Positions 26,320 to 33,890 of a stretch of 64,000 nt of DNA are shown in pieces. The position numbers and the translations under genes were made by a program. Below the pieces are notes generated by a model that worked only from the letters and a program-made list of their open reading frames with translations, did not search any database and was not told where the DNA came from. How positions within the stretch are numbered: position 1 is the stretch's first letter; each line of letters opens with the position of its first letter. Source of the stretch: Brevibacterium aurantiacum (GTDB taxonomy: Bacteria; Actinomycetota; Actinomycetes; Actinomycetales; Brevibacteriaceae); assembly GCF_900169065.1 (NCBI RefSeq), contig NZ_FXZB01000016.1, positions 1-64,000 on the forward strand, given 5' to 3'.

Positions 26320-27285
26320 ATGTCGTTCAAGCACTGTCTTCTCGCCGCCTCGGTGGCTGTCATGTGGGGACTGAATTTCCTCGCAATCGATCTCTCCCTC
26401 GATCAGTTCCCGCCCTTCTTCCTCGTCGCCCTGCGCTTCGCCGTGCTCGCGCTACCCGCTCTGCTCTTCATCCCGAAGCCGGACGTGAAGTTCCGGTGGA
26501 TCGTGGGCTATGGACTCGGATTCGGCCTCCTGCAGTTCCTCTTCCTCTATTGGGCGATGGCGGCGGGTATGCCGGCAGGACTTGCTTCCCTCGTGCTTCA
26601 GGCCTCGGGGCCGTTCACGGTGCTGCTGGGAATGACGTTCCTGCGCGAGCGGGTCCGGGGATCGCAGATGGCATTCCTCATCGTGGCCATGGCCGGTCTG
26701 GGTGTCGTCGGCTGGCAGCGCCTCGATTCGAGCGCGAGCTTCCTACCGTTCCTCCTCACCCTCGCCGGTGGCCTGGGCTGGGCGATCGGCAACATCTGCA
26801 ACCGACAGGCCCACTCGGTCGAGCCGGTGAAATTCACGATGTGGATGTCCGTCATCCCGCCGGTGCCGATGCTCATCCTCTCCCTCTTCGTCGAGGGCCC
26901 GAGCACGATCGGCCACTCTCTGACGACGCTGCTGACCCCGACCGGTTGGTTGGGCATCGCTGGCCTCGTCTACACGGTTGTCATCGCCACAATCCTCGGT
27001 TCCGGCATCTGGTCATGGTTGATGTCGCGCAATCCTGCCGGAGTCGTTGCTCCGTTCTCGATGCTGGTGCCGATCGTGGGCATGAGTGCCGCCTGGTTCT
27101 TCCTCGGCGAGACAGTGTCGTTCGGTGAGCTGTGCGGGGCGGCGCTCGTCATCATCGGCGTCCTCGGCGCGGGGATGCGGGCTGCGAAGGGACCGAAGAT
27201 TCTCGCCGAGGTGGTTCCTGCAGACGCCGAAGACGTGGCCGACGTCGACGAGCCCAGCCCCGACGTCCCCGCGGGGACGTGCTGA
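26320..27285 (+). CDS. DMT-superfamily (EamA) transporter, LysR-linked
   Basis: The protein has about 321 residues and ten predicted helices in two EamA repeats. The first opens CLLAASVAVMWGLNFLAIDLSL and ends near FTVLLGMTFLRERV; the second ends VPIVGMSAAWFFLGETVSFGE. A charged C-terminal tail follows. The ATG at 26320 matches the family start. A GTG at 26287, about 10 bases past a TAGAAT box, could give a longer leaderless product. The divergent LysR gene suggests regulated export of an amino acid or similar solute. Confidence 0.85.
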   Translation: MSFKHCLLAASVAVMWGLNFLAIDLSLDQFPPFFLVALRFAVLALPALLFIPKPDVKFRWIVGYGLGFGLLQFLFLYWAMAAGMPAGLASLVLQASGPFTVLLGMTFLRERVRGSQMAFLIVAMAGLGVVGWQRLDSSASFLPFLLTLAGGLGWAIGNICNRQAHSVEPVKFTMWMSVIPPVPMLILSLFVEGPSTIGHSLTTLLTPTGWLGIAGLVYTVVIATILGSGIWSWLMSRNPAGVVAPFSMLVPIVGMSAAWFFLGETVSFGELCGAALVIIGVLGAGMRAAKGPKILAEVVPADAEDVADVDEPSPDVPAGTC

Positions 27286-27418
27286 CCGGTGAACCGCCAA
27301 ACGGACACCGTTCACCGTGCGAATGTTTCGGCGCTACGATCACCTCACCACCACCTGTGAGTCGCGGGAGCCAATCACGACGACCGGATGCTCGCAGTCA
27401 GTTCTCAAGGGAGAAGAA

Positions 27419-28606
27419 GTGTCATCGAAGTTCGCCGATCGCATCGCTCGGGTCCAGCCGTCCGCCATCCGTGAGCTGCTGAAATACGGTGATGACCCTG
27501 CGATCACGTCATTCGGCGGTGGCTACCCGGATCCGAGTCTGTTCCCCGTCGCAGAACTCCAGCAGGTCTTCGCCGACGTCCTCGCAAACGAAGGCGCGAC
27601 GGCTCTCCAATACACCGCCTCTGTGGGGCTGCCTGGACTGCGCGCGCAGATCGCCAAGCGCATGTCGAACCAGGGTGCGGCAACCGATGCCGACGACGTG
27701 CTCGTCCTGCAGGGAGCCCAGCAGGGGCTCGACCTCGTGGCGAAACTCCTCATCAATCCCGGCGACGTCATCGTCACGGAGAACCCGACGTTCCTCGGTG
27801 CCCTCATCGCCTTTAACCCCTGCCAGCCCGAGTACGCCGCCGTCGACATGGACTCCGAAGGCATGGACGTCGACGCCCTCGAAGCAACATTGCGGTCAAC
27901 GGAGAACGTCAAGTTCATCTACGTCATCCCCGACTTCCAGAATCCGACGGGAGTCACGCTCAGCCTCGAGCGGCGCCGACGCCTGATCGAGCTAGCCAAC
28001 GAATACGACGTCCTCATCCTCGAGGATTCGCCCTACCGCGAACTCCGGTTCGAAGGTCAGCAGCTGCCGACGCTGCGCTCGCTGGACACGGAGAACCGGG
28101 TCATCCACCTCGGCAGTTTCTCCAAGATCCTCGCCCCAGGCGTGCGCCTGGGGTGGGTGAGCGCGGCACCGGAGATCCTCGACAAACTGGGCCTGCTCAA
28201 GCTCGCTGCCGACACGCAGTCGTCGACCCTGAACATGACCGCCACGACCAGGTTCTTAGAGTCCTTCGACATCGACGCCCACATTGAACGCGCCCGTGCC
28301 GTCTACCGCGCCAAGCGCGATCTCATGCTCTCGTCGATGGCCGAGCATTTCCCCGCCGAGGTGGCTGTGACCACTCCTGAAGGCGGGCTTTTCACCTGGG
28401 TGACCTTCCCCGAAGGCTTCGATGCGGAGGCGTTCATGGCCGAACATGCCCTGCCCGAAGCCGGAGTCGCCTACGTGCCCGGAGGATCGTTCTTCCCGGC
28501 CGAACAACGCAGCAACTATGCCCGGTTCAGTTACTCGGGTCAGTCTGACGAGGAGATGGTCGATGCCCTCACCCGGCTGGGCGGGATACTCCGCGAGCAC
28601 ATCTGA
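27419..28606 (+). CDS. PLP-dependent aminotransferase (2-aminoadipate/valine-pyruvate type)
   Basis: The product is 395 residues of fold-type I, resembling 2-aminoadipate aminotransferase LysN and MocR-related class I/II enzymes. It shows ITSFGGGYPDPSLFP at the start, the PDFQNPTG cofactor-binding segment, and the Schiff-base Lys in HLGSFSKILAPGVRLGW. The GTG at 27419 is selected because AGGGAG lies 5 bases upstream; the frame running to 27317 has no family counterpart. It follows a DMT transporter by about 130 bases and precedes another by about 110, suggesting an amino-acid catabolism or export module. Confidence 0.87.
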   Translation: MSSKFADRIARVQPSAIRELLKYGDDPAITSFGGGYPDPSLFPVAELQQVFADVLANEGATALQYTASVGLPGLRAQIAKRMSNQGAATDADDVLVLQGAQQGLDLVAKLLINPGDVIVTENPTFLGALIAFNPCQPEYAAVDMDSEGMDVDALEATLRSTENVKFIYVIPDFQNPTGVTLSLERRRRLIELANEYDVLILEDSPYRELRFEGQQLPTLRSLDTENRVIHLGSFSKILAPGVRLGWVSAAPEILDKLGLLKLAADTQSSTLNMTATTRFLESFDIDAHIERARAVYRAKRDLMLSSMAEHFPAEVAVTTPEGGLFTWVTFPEGFDAEAFMAEHALPEAGVAYVPGGSFFPAEQRSNYARFSYSGQSDEEMVDALTRLGGILREHI

Positions 28607-28667
28607 GCGAGATCATCAACGATCGTCACCGAGCCGGACCGGGGGCGAACGCGGGTAGCCGACGAAA

Positions 28668-28699
28668 CGCGGCTGAGGTAGTGCCAAATCGCAGCCGCG
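28668..28699 (+). terminator. Hairpin after the aminotransferase gene
   Basis: CGCGGCTG at 28668-28675 and CAGCCGCG at 28692-28699 form an 8-bp perfect stem with a 16-base loop in the gap between the aminotransferase and the next DMT gene. There is no T-run, so it could equally be a leader hairpin of the downstream gene. Confidence 0.35.
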
Positions 28700-28715
28700 G
28701 GCATACGGTCAGCAT

Positions 28716-29681
28716 ATGACCGTCAAACCCAGGGTCGCTCCAGCGCCGGAGGCACCCACAGCACTCGCCGCTTCGGCGGTGCTCGCGGGTGCGCTGTGCC
28801 TGTCGATCTCAGCGATCCTAGTCAAGCTCGCGGGCGTGGATGCGGCGACGACCGCCGTGCTGCGGTGCGCGATCGCCGTCATTGCACTCATCCCGTTGGC
28901 GCTTCTTGAACGTCGGCGTCACGGCGGTCTTTCGCGATCGGGCATCCTCTGGGCGGTTGCGGCCGGAGTTGCGCTGGGCATCGACTACATTGCGTGGACG
29001 GCGTCGATCTACCTCGTGGGTGCCGGCGTTGCGACCGTGCTCGTCAACGTCCAGGTCATCGTTCTCCCGCTGCTGGCTCTGATCATCGACCGTGAGCGTG
29101 TGAGTGTTCGGTTCCTCATCTCCCTGCCGTTGATGCTCATCGGCGTCGGCCTGGTGGGCGGGATCGTGACCCTGGCCGAGGTGGGGGACAACGCCGTACT
29201 CGGCACAGTTCTCGCCCTCATCGCCGGGATCGGATACGGCGTGTACATGTTCCTCACCCGACGAGGGACGAGGCGCAAGGCCGAGGGAACGATTCAGCCG
29301 TTGGCCTGGGCGACAGCCTCGGCGGCGGTGACATCGGCGGTCATCGCCCAGTTCACCGGCGGCCTCCATCTCACCGGGATCGGCCCAAGCGCGTGGATGT
29401 ACCTCATCGCTCTGGCCCTGCTGGGGCAGGTGGTGGCCTGGCTGCTCATCAATCGGGGAAGCGTCCGGCTGGTGCCGTCGATGACGGCGAGCCTGCTGCT
29501 CATCCAACCCGTGCTCGCCCTCGTCCTCGCGGCGCTGATCCTCGGCGAGCAGCTCACCGTGGGCCAGGCACTTGGTGCCGGCCTCGTCGTCGTGGCGGTC
29601 GCTGTGGCCAATGGTGTGTGGCGGAGGCATTCGCGCCGCCGACGGCAGATCCTCAGGGAGCCAGGCTCGGGGCCTCGGTGA
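28716..29681 (+). CDS. DMT-superfamily (EamA) transporter
   Basis: This is a 321-residue protein with ten predicted helices in two EamA units (ISAILVKLAGVDAATTAVLRC in the first half, LLLIQPVLALVLAALILGEQL in the second) and an Arg-rich C-terminal tail. The substrate is unknown. It is the third EamA transporter in the window and lies after the aminotransferase on the same strand. Its last 29 bases overlap the 3' end of the convergent flavoprotein gene. Confidence 0.85.
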   Translation: MTVKPRVAPAPEAPTALAASAVLAGALCLSISAILVKLAGVDAATTAVLRCAIAVIALIPLALLERRRHGGLSRSGILWAVAAGVALGIDYIAWTASIYLVGAGVATVLVNVQVIVLPLLALIIDRERVSVRFLISLPLMLIGVGLVGGIVTLAEVGDNAVLGTVLALIAGIGYGVYMFLTRRGTRRKAEGTIQPLAWATASAAVTSAVIAQFTGGLHLTGIGPSAWMYLIALALLGQVVAWLLINRGSVRLVPSMTASLLLIQPVLALVLAALILGEQLTVGQALGAGLVVVAVAVANGVWRRHSRRRRQILREPGSGPR

Positions 29682-31131
29682 TGCCGAACTGCGTCTTCAG
29701 CGCTCGCTGAGCCGCGAACCAGCCGTTCATGCCGTGCACGCCGGGTGCGGGTGGGGTCGCGGCCGAACACAGGTAGGCACCGGGGACGCCGAGGCCGTAG
29801 TTGTCCCAGCTGGTGCGTGGGCGGGCCATCATCCGGTAGAAGGAGACGAGCCCGGTGGCGATGTCGCCGCCGATGTAGTTCTGGTTGTGCCCGGCCATCT
29901 CTGATGCGGGAATCGAGTTGTACGTGACGATGGTGTCGCGGAAACCGGGGGCGAAGCGTTCGATCTGATCGATGATGTACTGGGCCGGATCGAGAGGGCA
30001 GTCGAAGGGGACATGAGCATACGTCCACAATGGGCGCAGGCCGCCCACCTCGCGCGATGGGTCGAACACTGTGGGGTCGGAGACCAGGCTGACCGGGTGA
30101 GCGGGCATGCGTCCGGCGATCACGTCCGCCTCGGCGGCGGCCATCTGCGCCCGGGTACCACCGACGTGGATGGTGCCGGCCCGGTTGATGTTGGGATCGG
30201 CCCAGGGCACGGGTCCGTTTAGGACGAAGTCGACCTTGGCCGCGGCGTTGCCCTGCTTGAAGCTGCGCAGCGACCTGTCGACCTTGGCCGGGATGAGACC
30301 GGAGAAGATCTGTGCGGCATTGAGCGCCGAGGTGTCGAGGAGGTACGCGCGAGCCGCCGGCATATCGGAGACGTGATCGATGCGCGCATTCGTCGTCACC
30401 GAACCGCCGTGTGCTTCGAGGTCGGCGACCATGGCATCGATGATCGCCTGCGAACCGCCGACAGGGGAGGGCCAGCCGCCGGCGTGGGCAATGGTCGAGA
30501 GCATTGTGGCCGTGGCGGCTGTGCCCATGGATGGCAGCCCGCCGATCGCGTGGGCGGCGACACCGGTGAACAGGGATTGAGACGTCTCATGGGACAGCGG
30601 AATGTTCCAGGCCGGGCTGGCCTGGGTCAGCAGCCGCAGCCCGAACTTCACCACATTGGCGATACCGGGAACGTCGCGCAGCGTCTCCGGGATGGAGCGC
30701 TTGTCGCCCAGCGACAGCCAGATCGCATCATCGACGCGCTCGAGCAGTGGGGCGAAGAAACGCCGCCATTCGGGACCGGCCGCGCCGAGGTGGTCGACCG
30801 TGGTCTCGAGATCGTGGAAGGCCAGCGCGGCTGGCTGATTGTCGAGCGGTTGAGCGTAGGAGACCTCGGGGGTGGTGAACTCGAGGCCCCGGGCGCGCAG
30901 GTCGAAGTCGACGAAGAACGGGCTCGAGATCGCCAGCGGGTGCACGGCCGAGCAGATGTCATGGGTGATGCCGGGGGCCAGTCCCAGGTCAAGGGTGCGG
31001 GCGCCGCCGCCGATGGTCGACTGGGCCTCATACACCTGCACGGACAGGCCCGCCCGAGCCATGGTGACCGCGGCGGCCATGCCATTGGGCCCGGATCCGA
31101 CGACAACGGCATCTACCTCAGCATTGCTCAT
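29653..31131 (-). CDS. FAD-dependent oxidoreductase, phytoene-desaturase-like
   Basis: The product is 492 residues in the NAD(P)/FAD-binding group related to carotenoid desaturases and to pyridine nucleotide-disulfide oxidoreductase-domain protein 2. The FAD-binding GSGPNG is at residues 12-17, followed by VYEAQSTIGGGART. The C-terminal FAD segment reads GVPGAYLCSAATPPAPGVHGMNGW. No carotenoid synthesis gene lies nearby, so a carotenoid role is not supported here. It overlaps the preceding DMT gene by 29 bases tail to tail. The start has no strong ribosome site but matches the family N-terminus. Confidence 0.85.
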   Translation of the reverse strand: MSNAEVDAVVVGSGPNGMAAAVTMARAGLSVQVYEAQSTIGGGARTLDLGLAPGITHDICSAVHPLAISSPFFVDFDLRARGLEFTTPEVSYAQPLDNQPAALAFHDLETTVDHLGAAGPEWRRFFAPLLERVDDAIWLSLGDKRSIPETLRDVPGIANVVKFGLRLLTQASPAWNIPLSHETSQSLFTGVAAHAIGGLPSMGTAATATMLSTIAHAGGWPSPVGGSQAIIDAMVADLEAHGGSVTTNARIDHVSDMPAARAYLLDTSALNAAQIFSGLIPAKVDRSLRSFKQGNAAAKVDFVLNGPVPWADPNINRAGTIHVGGTRAQMAAAEADVIAGRMPAHPVSLVSDPTVFDPSREVGGLRPLWTYAHVPFDCPLDPAQYIIDQIERFAPGFRDTIVTYNSIPASEMAGHNQNYIGGDIATGLVSFYRMMARPRTSWDNYGLGVPGAYLCSAATPPAPGVHGMNGWFAAQRALKTQFGITEAPSLAP

Positions 31132-31178
31132 GGGCTCAGTCTAGGGGAGGGGACTGACACGCTTTGGTTGGCTGTCTC

Positions 31179-31901
31179 CTAGTCCTCGGCAACTGTGTTC
31201 TCGGTCCTTGGGTTCCCCGCTGACTCCTCAGAGAGTCGCCGCAGGGTGGGGAGCTCGAGATCTTCGTTGTCGAAAATCCACGTTGCCGACTTCCACGGCG
31301 AGCATTCTGCGAGATAGAGACGCTGGCCGCCGACATAACGATGGTTGGACTGTGACTCGGGGTCCGAATCATATGTGCCGGGGATTCGTTCGTTTCCCCG
31401 GGGTACTGAGACCGTAAAAGGAACCTGCACCCACACGCTCGCATCCCACAGATCGCGAAGTTCGGGCCGGTGGAGAAAGATCCCATCCACGAGGAGGACA
31501 CAGTTCTGCGGCAGGTCGAGCTGTGCGGGTAAAACGGTCACGTCGGCATCAACATCCCAGAACGATGGAACCACCGATGCTCCCTGTTTGAACGGAATGA
31601 CGACGGATCGGATGAAGGCTTCGTAGTCATAAGAGTCCCGGTAGAAGGAATCGGGCCCACGACCATTGGTGTATCTGACCGAGCGGGGATGGTGGAATCC
31701 GTCGATGCTCAGCGACGCAACCGGGCGAAGCCCGTCCTGGGCTGCCAGTTGGACCAATTCCTCGGCGAGGACGCTCTTGCCCGCTCCATCGAGGCCGTCA
31801 ATGGCCACGAGGCTGCGCCCACCGGCAGCGGACTCTCGCACTTGCGAGAGCAGTCGGCAGAGCACTGCGGCGCGAGTGCCGTCTCCGTTGGTGTTCGGCA
31901 T
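31179..31901 (-). CDS. P-loop small-molecule kinase, uridine-kinase-like, TPP-controlled
   Basis: This is a 240-residue P-loop kinase. Walker A GLDGAGKS is at residues 36-43, and the SIDGFHHPRSVRY segment matches the substrate-lid region of uridine kinase/phosphoribulokinase relatives. The CVLLVDGIFLHRPELRDLWD segment is a Walker B-like strand. The ATG at 31901 lies one base after the tenA stop; the frame continuing through tenA is spurious. Because it is the second gene behind a TPP riboswitch, a role in thiamine or pyrimidine-precursor salvage is inferred; the family name alone would suggest uridine. It is unrelated in sequence to ThiD, ThiM or ThiK as far as can be seen. Confidence 0.78.
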   Translation of the reverse strand: MPNTNGDGTRAAVLCRLLSQVRESAAGGRSLVAIDGLDGAGKSVLAEELVQLAAQDGLRPVASLSIDGFHHPRSVRYTNGRGPDSFYRDSYDYEAFIRSVVIPFKQGASVVPSFWDVDADVTVLPAQLDLPQNCVLLVDGIFLHRPELRDLWDASVWVQVPFTVSVPRGNERIPGTYDSDPESQSNHRYVGGQRLYLAECSPWKSATWIFDNEDLELPTLRRLSEESAGNPRTENTVAED

Positions 31902-31902
31902 C

Positions 31903-32613
31903 TCACCCCTGCACATACGCCTCATCGAAGAAGGCCAACTCCAATTCGACCGCTCGGTGCCAGATGCGCGACAACCTGTCTCGCACCGCGGCGGATTCCG
32001 CGTCCTCGCCAGTGGGGAAGACTCGCTCGAGTTCGTCGATGAGGAACTGCACCCACGCCCGGAAATCCTCACCACGGTGCAATTCGATCCACCCGGAATG
32101 GACTCGGCGTACAGGCATCGGTTCCGAGCGCTCGCCCCAATCGAGGTAGAGCCATTCGGCGATGACGAGCACGACCAGCAGGTCCGCGTAGGACGCCGAG
32201 TCGACGGCTTCGTACATGAGGTCACGGAAGCCCTCAGTCGGCCCAGTCAGCTGGGGGTCAGCGTAGTCGGTGGCAGGGACACCCACCTCGGCGAAGGCCG
32301 TGAGGAAATACGAATCCTCGTCGGCTTCGAGGAACCCGAGCTGTTTGGCAAACCGCAGCTTCGGCCCTACGGCATCGCCATAGGCAACGCATGCGCCGAG
32401 CATCGAGAGAAACGATTCGAAGAACTGGTAATCCTGGATCAGGTACTTCCTCATCACGGAGTCGTCGACCGTGCCGGCAAACAGTTCGGTGACGAATCTA
32501 TGCCCGACCGCGGCCTCCCAAGCGGAAGACGCCTCCGCTCTCAGCGCCGCAACAGGCCCTCCTGGGGTCAGCCGAATGCTGCTGATCGTGTGTTTCGTGT
32601 CGACATCGCTCAT
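31903..32613 (-). CDS. tenA: TenA/THI-4 family protein, TenA_E-like
   Basis: TenA proteins hydrolyse thiamine breakdown products such as amino-HMP or formyl-amino-HMP so the pyrimidine can be reused. The 236-residue all-helical protein has the YLIQDYQFFESF motif, the FLSMLGACVAYG helix and a C-terminal ELELAFFDEAY helix with the conserved Glu. Where classical TenA has the active-site Cys, this one reads IAEWLYLDWGE, suggesting the Glu-type (TenA_E) branch. The ATG at 32613 has GAGGAG 8 bases upstream and is preferred to the GTG at 32622. It directly follows the TPP riboswitch. Confidence 0.9.
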   Translation of the reverse strand: MSDVDTKHTISSIRLTPGGPVAALRAEASSAWEAAVGHRFVTELFAGTVDDSVMRKYLIQDYQFFESFLSMLGACVAYGDAVGPKLRFAKQLGFLEADEDSYFLTAFAEVGVPATDYADPQLTGPTEGFRDLMYEAVDSASYADLLVVLVIAEWLYLDWGERSEPMPVRRVHSGWIELHRGEDFRAWVQFLIDELERVFPTGEDAESAAVRDRLSRIWHRAVELELAFFDEAYVQG

Positions 32614-32626
32614 CGGTGTCACTCCT

Positions 32627-32711
32627 CACTTCCTCCGCCGGTGCTTACCGGATCAGGTTCGAAGGGTCTGCTTGCGCACTCTCAGCGTCAGTCTTCTGGC
32701 GCTCCCCTGTG
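32627..32711 (-). ncRNA. TPP riboswitch (THI element)
   Basis: On the minus strand the leader contains the conserved THI-box blocks in order: CACAGGGGAGC, a variable stem, CTGAGAG, then GACCCTTCGAACCTGATCCGG and the closing ACCGGCGGAGGAAG. These form the P2/P3 and P4/P5 arms of the TPP aptamer. The ribosome site GAGGAG for tenA lies just after it, so translation control by sequestration is likely. It regulates tenA and the following kinase. Confidence 0.95.
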
Positions 32712-32752
32712 GTGTTTCGAGCCTAGCATCGGCGGCGCGTAGACTCACGACC

Positions 32753-33115
32753 ATGGCTATCGCAAAGCAGCCCGTCATCGTCATCGATGCTCCCGACGCC
32801 GGTGAACTCGCGGAATTCTACGGAAAACTCCTCGACTGGCAGGTCAGAGTCGATGACGATGGCACCTGGGCAGAGATCACATCCGAATCCTGGCCCCCGA
32901 TCTGCTTCCAGCAGGTTGAGGACTACCACGCACCCAGCTGGCCGGGGCAGTCCCACCCGCAGCAGATGCACATCGATGTCGTCGTCGATGACCTCGACGT
33001 CGCCGAGGCTGCCGTGGTCGAACTCGGTGCAGGGAAAGCCGTCGACCAGCCGGGGGACACCTTCCGCGTCTTCCTCGACCCGGCAGGCCATCCGTTCTGT
33101 CTCGTCCTGAACTGA
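32753..33115 (+). CDS. VOC-superfamily (glyoxalase/bleomycin-resistance-like) protein
   Basis: This is a 120-residue single-chain VOC protein with two beta-alpha-beta-beta-beta units: VIVIDAPDAGELAEFYGKLLDW in the first and MHIDVVVDDLDVAEAAVVELGAG in the second. It ends FLDPAGHPFCLVLN. The conserved FYGKLLDW, HIDV and DPAGHPFCL motifs match small glyoxalase-like proteins of unknown substrate common in actinobacteria. The ATG at 32753 is preferred over an out-of-family extension starting within the tenA region. It is divergent from the riboswitch-controlled operon. Confidence 0.85.
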   Translation: MAIAKQPVIVIDAPDAGELAEFYGKLLDWQVRVDDDGTWAEITSESWPPICFQQVEDYHAPSWPGQSHPQQMHIDVVVDDLDVAEAAVVELGAGKAVDQPGDTFRVFLDPAGHPFCLVLN

Positions 33116-33161
33116 CGTTCTCACCAGCAGCCTCGAGCTGAGTCGAGACTAGAGTGATCAC

Positions 33162-33677
33162 ATGCACGTGATCACCTCTTTCGACGACCTCGAACCGGTT
33201 CCGTGGGCCAATGGGGCAGGGGAGACGACCGAGCTCGTCTCACTCATCCAGTCCCAGGCTCTGACCCCGAACCTTCGACGCTGGCGCCTGAGCATTGCGC
33301 GATTGGACCGTCCGGCTGCGTTCTCGCCGCTGCCGGGCTTGGCGCGGACCTTCCTCCCCATCGGCGCCGAGGTGGCCCTTGAGATCGATGGACAGGTGCA
33401 CTCAGTGACGCCGGCAGCGCCGGTGAAATTCCGTGGGGAGCAGAACGTCTCCCTCAGCAGTCTGGAAGAGCCGTGCTTCGCGCTCAACCTCATGGTCGAG
33501 ACGGATGACCAGGCCACCTCGGAGCAAAATGCCCTACAGATGATGACACAATTCACCGGTTCGGCGCTGTTCGCAGTCACCTTGGAATCGGGCCCCGGAT
33601 ACCCGAAATTCCAGCTGCTGGAACTCGAGCAGACGAACGTACTTCCGGGCCACCTCGGCGTGGCCATTCTGCACTGA
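33162..33677 (+). CDS. hutD: HutD/Ves family protein
   Basis: This is a 171-residue bicupin of the HutD/Ves family, linked to histidine utilisation in other bacteria but of unclear biochemical role. It has the family motifs PWANGAGETTEL near the N-terminus, RWRLSIARLDRPAAFSPLPG and a second beta-barrel half. No hutH, hutU or other histidine genes occur in the window, so the role here cannot be inferred from context. It follows the VOC gene by about 46 bases. A hairpin with an A-run and T-run follows. Confidence 0.85.
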   Translation: MHVITSFDDLEPVPWANGAGETTELVSLIQSQALTPNLRRWRLSIARLDRPAAFSPLPGLARTFLPIGAEVALEIDGQVHSVTPAAPVKFRGEQNVSLSSLEEPCFALNLMVETDDQATSEQNALQMMTQFTGSALFAVTLESGPGYPKFQLLELEQTNVLPGHLGVAILH

Positions 33678-33705
33678 AAAACGGGGCGTCGTGGGCGCCC
33701 GTTTT
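33678..33705 (+). terminator. Terminator after hutD
   Basis: AAAACGGG at 33678-33685 and CCCGTTTT at 33698-33705 form a stem that extends inward with GC pairs and one bulge, immediately downstream of the hutD stop. The stem ends in four T residues. Confidence 0.6.
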
Positions 33706-33890
33706 GGACCTGCGAATATCCTGCAAAGCGCCTGTCCTGTGCGTCACACAGGTCGGTATCATCGCAGGTCAACAGCCACGGAGGCGCTGCCTTCTCACAG
33801 TGTTGTCCCAGCTTCTGAGGGGGTGGGTCAGGAACTCCGAAAATGGACGGGCGATACTGAACTCAGGGACCAGTCATCGGAGGTATTTTG

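Noticed and set aside
29653..31131. Carotenoid pathway role for the phytoene-desaturase-like protein
   Set aside because: No crtB, crtE or other carotenoid gene is adjacent, and the sequence fits the broader flavoprotein group equally well.
31902..32225. N-terminal extension of the kinase through the tenA gene
   Set aside because: It overlaps the tenA coding sequence out of phase and has no family match; the ATG at 31901 directly follows the tenA stop.
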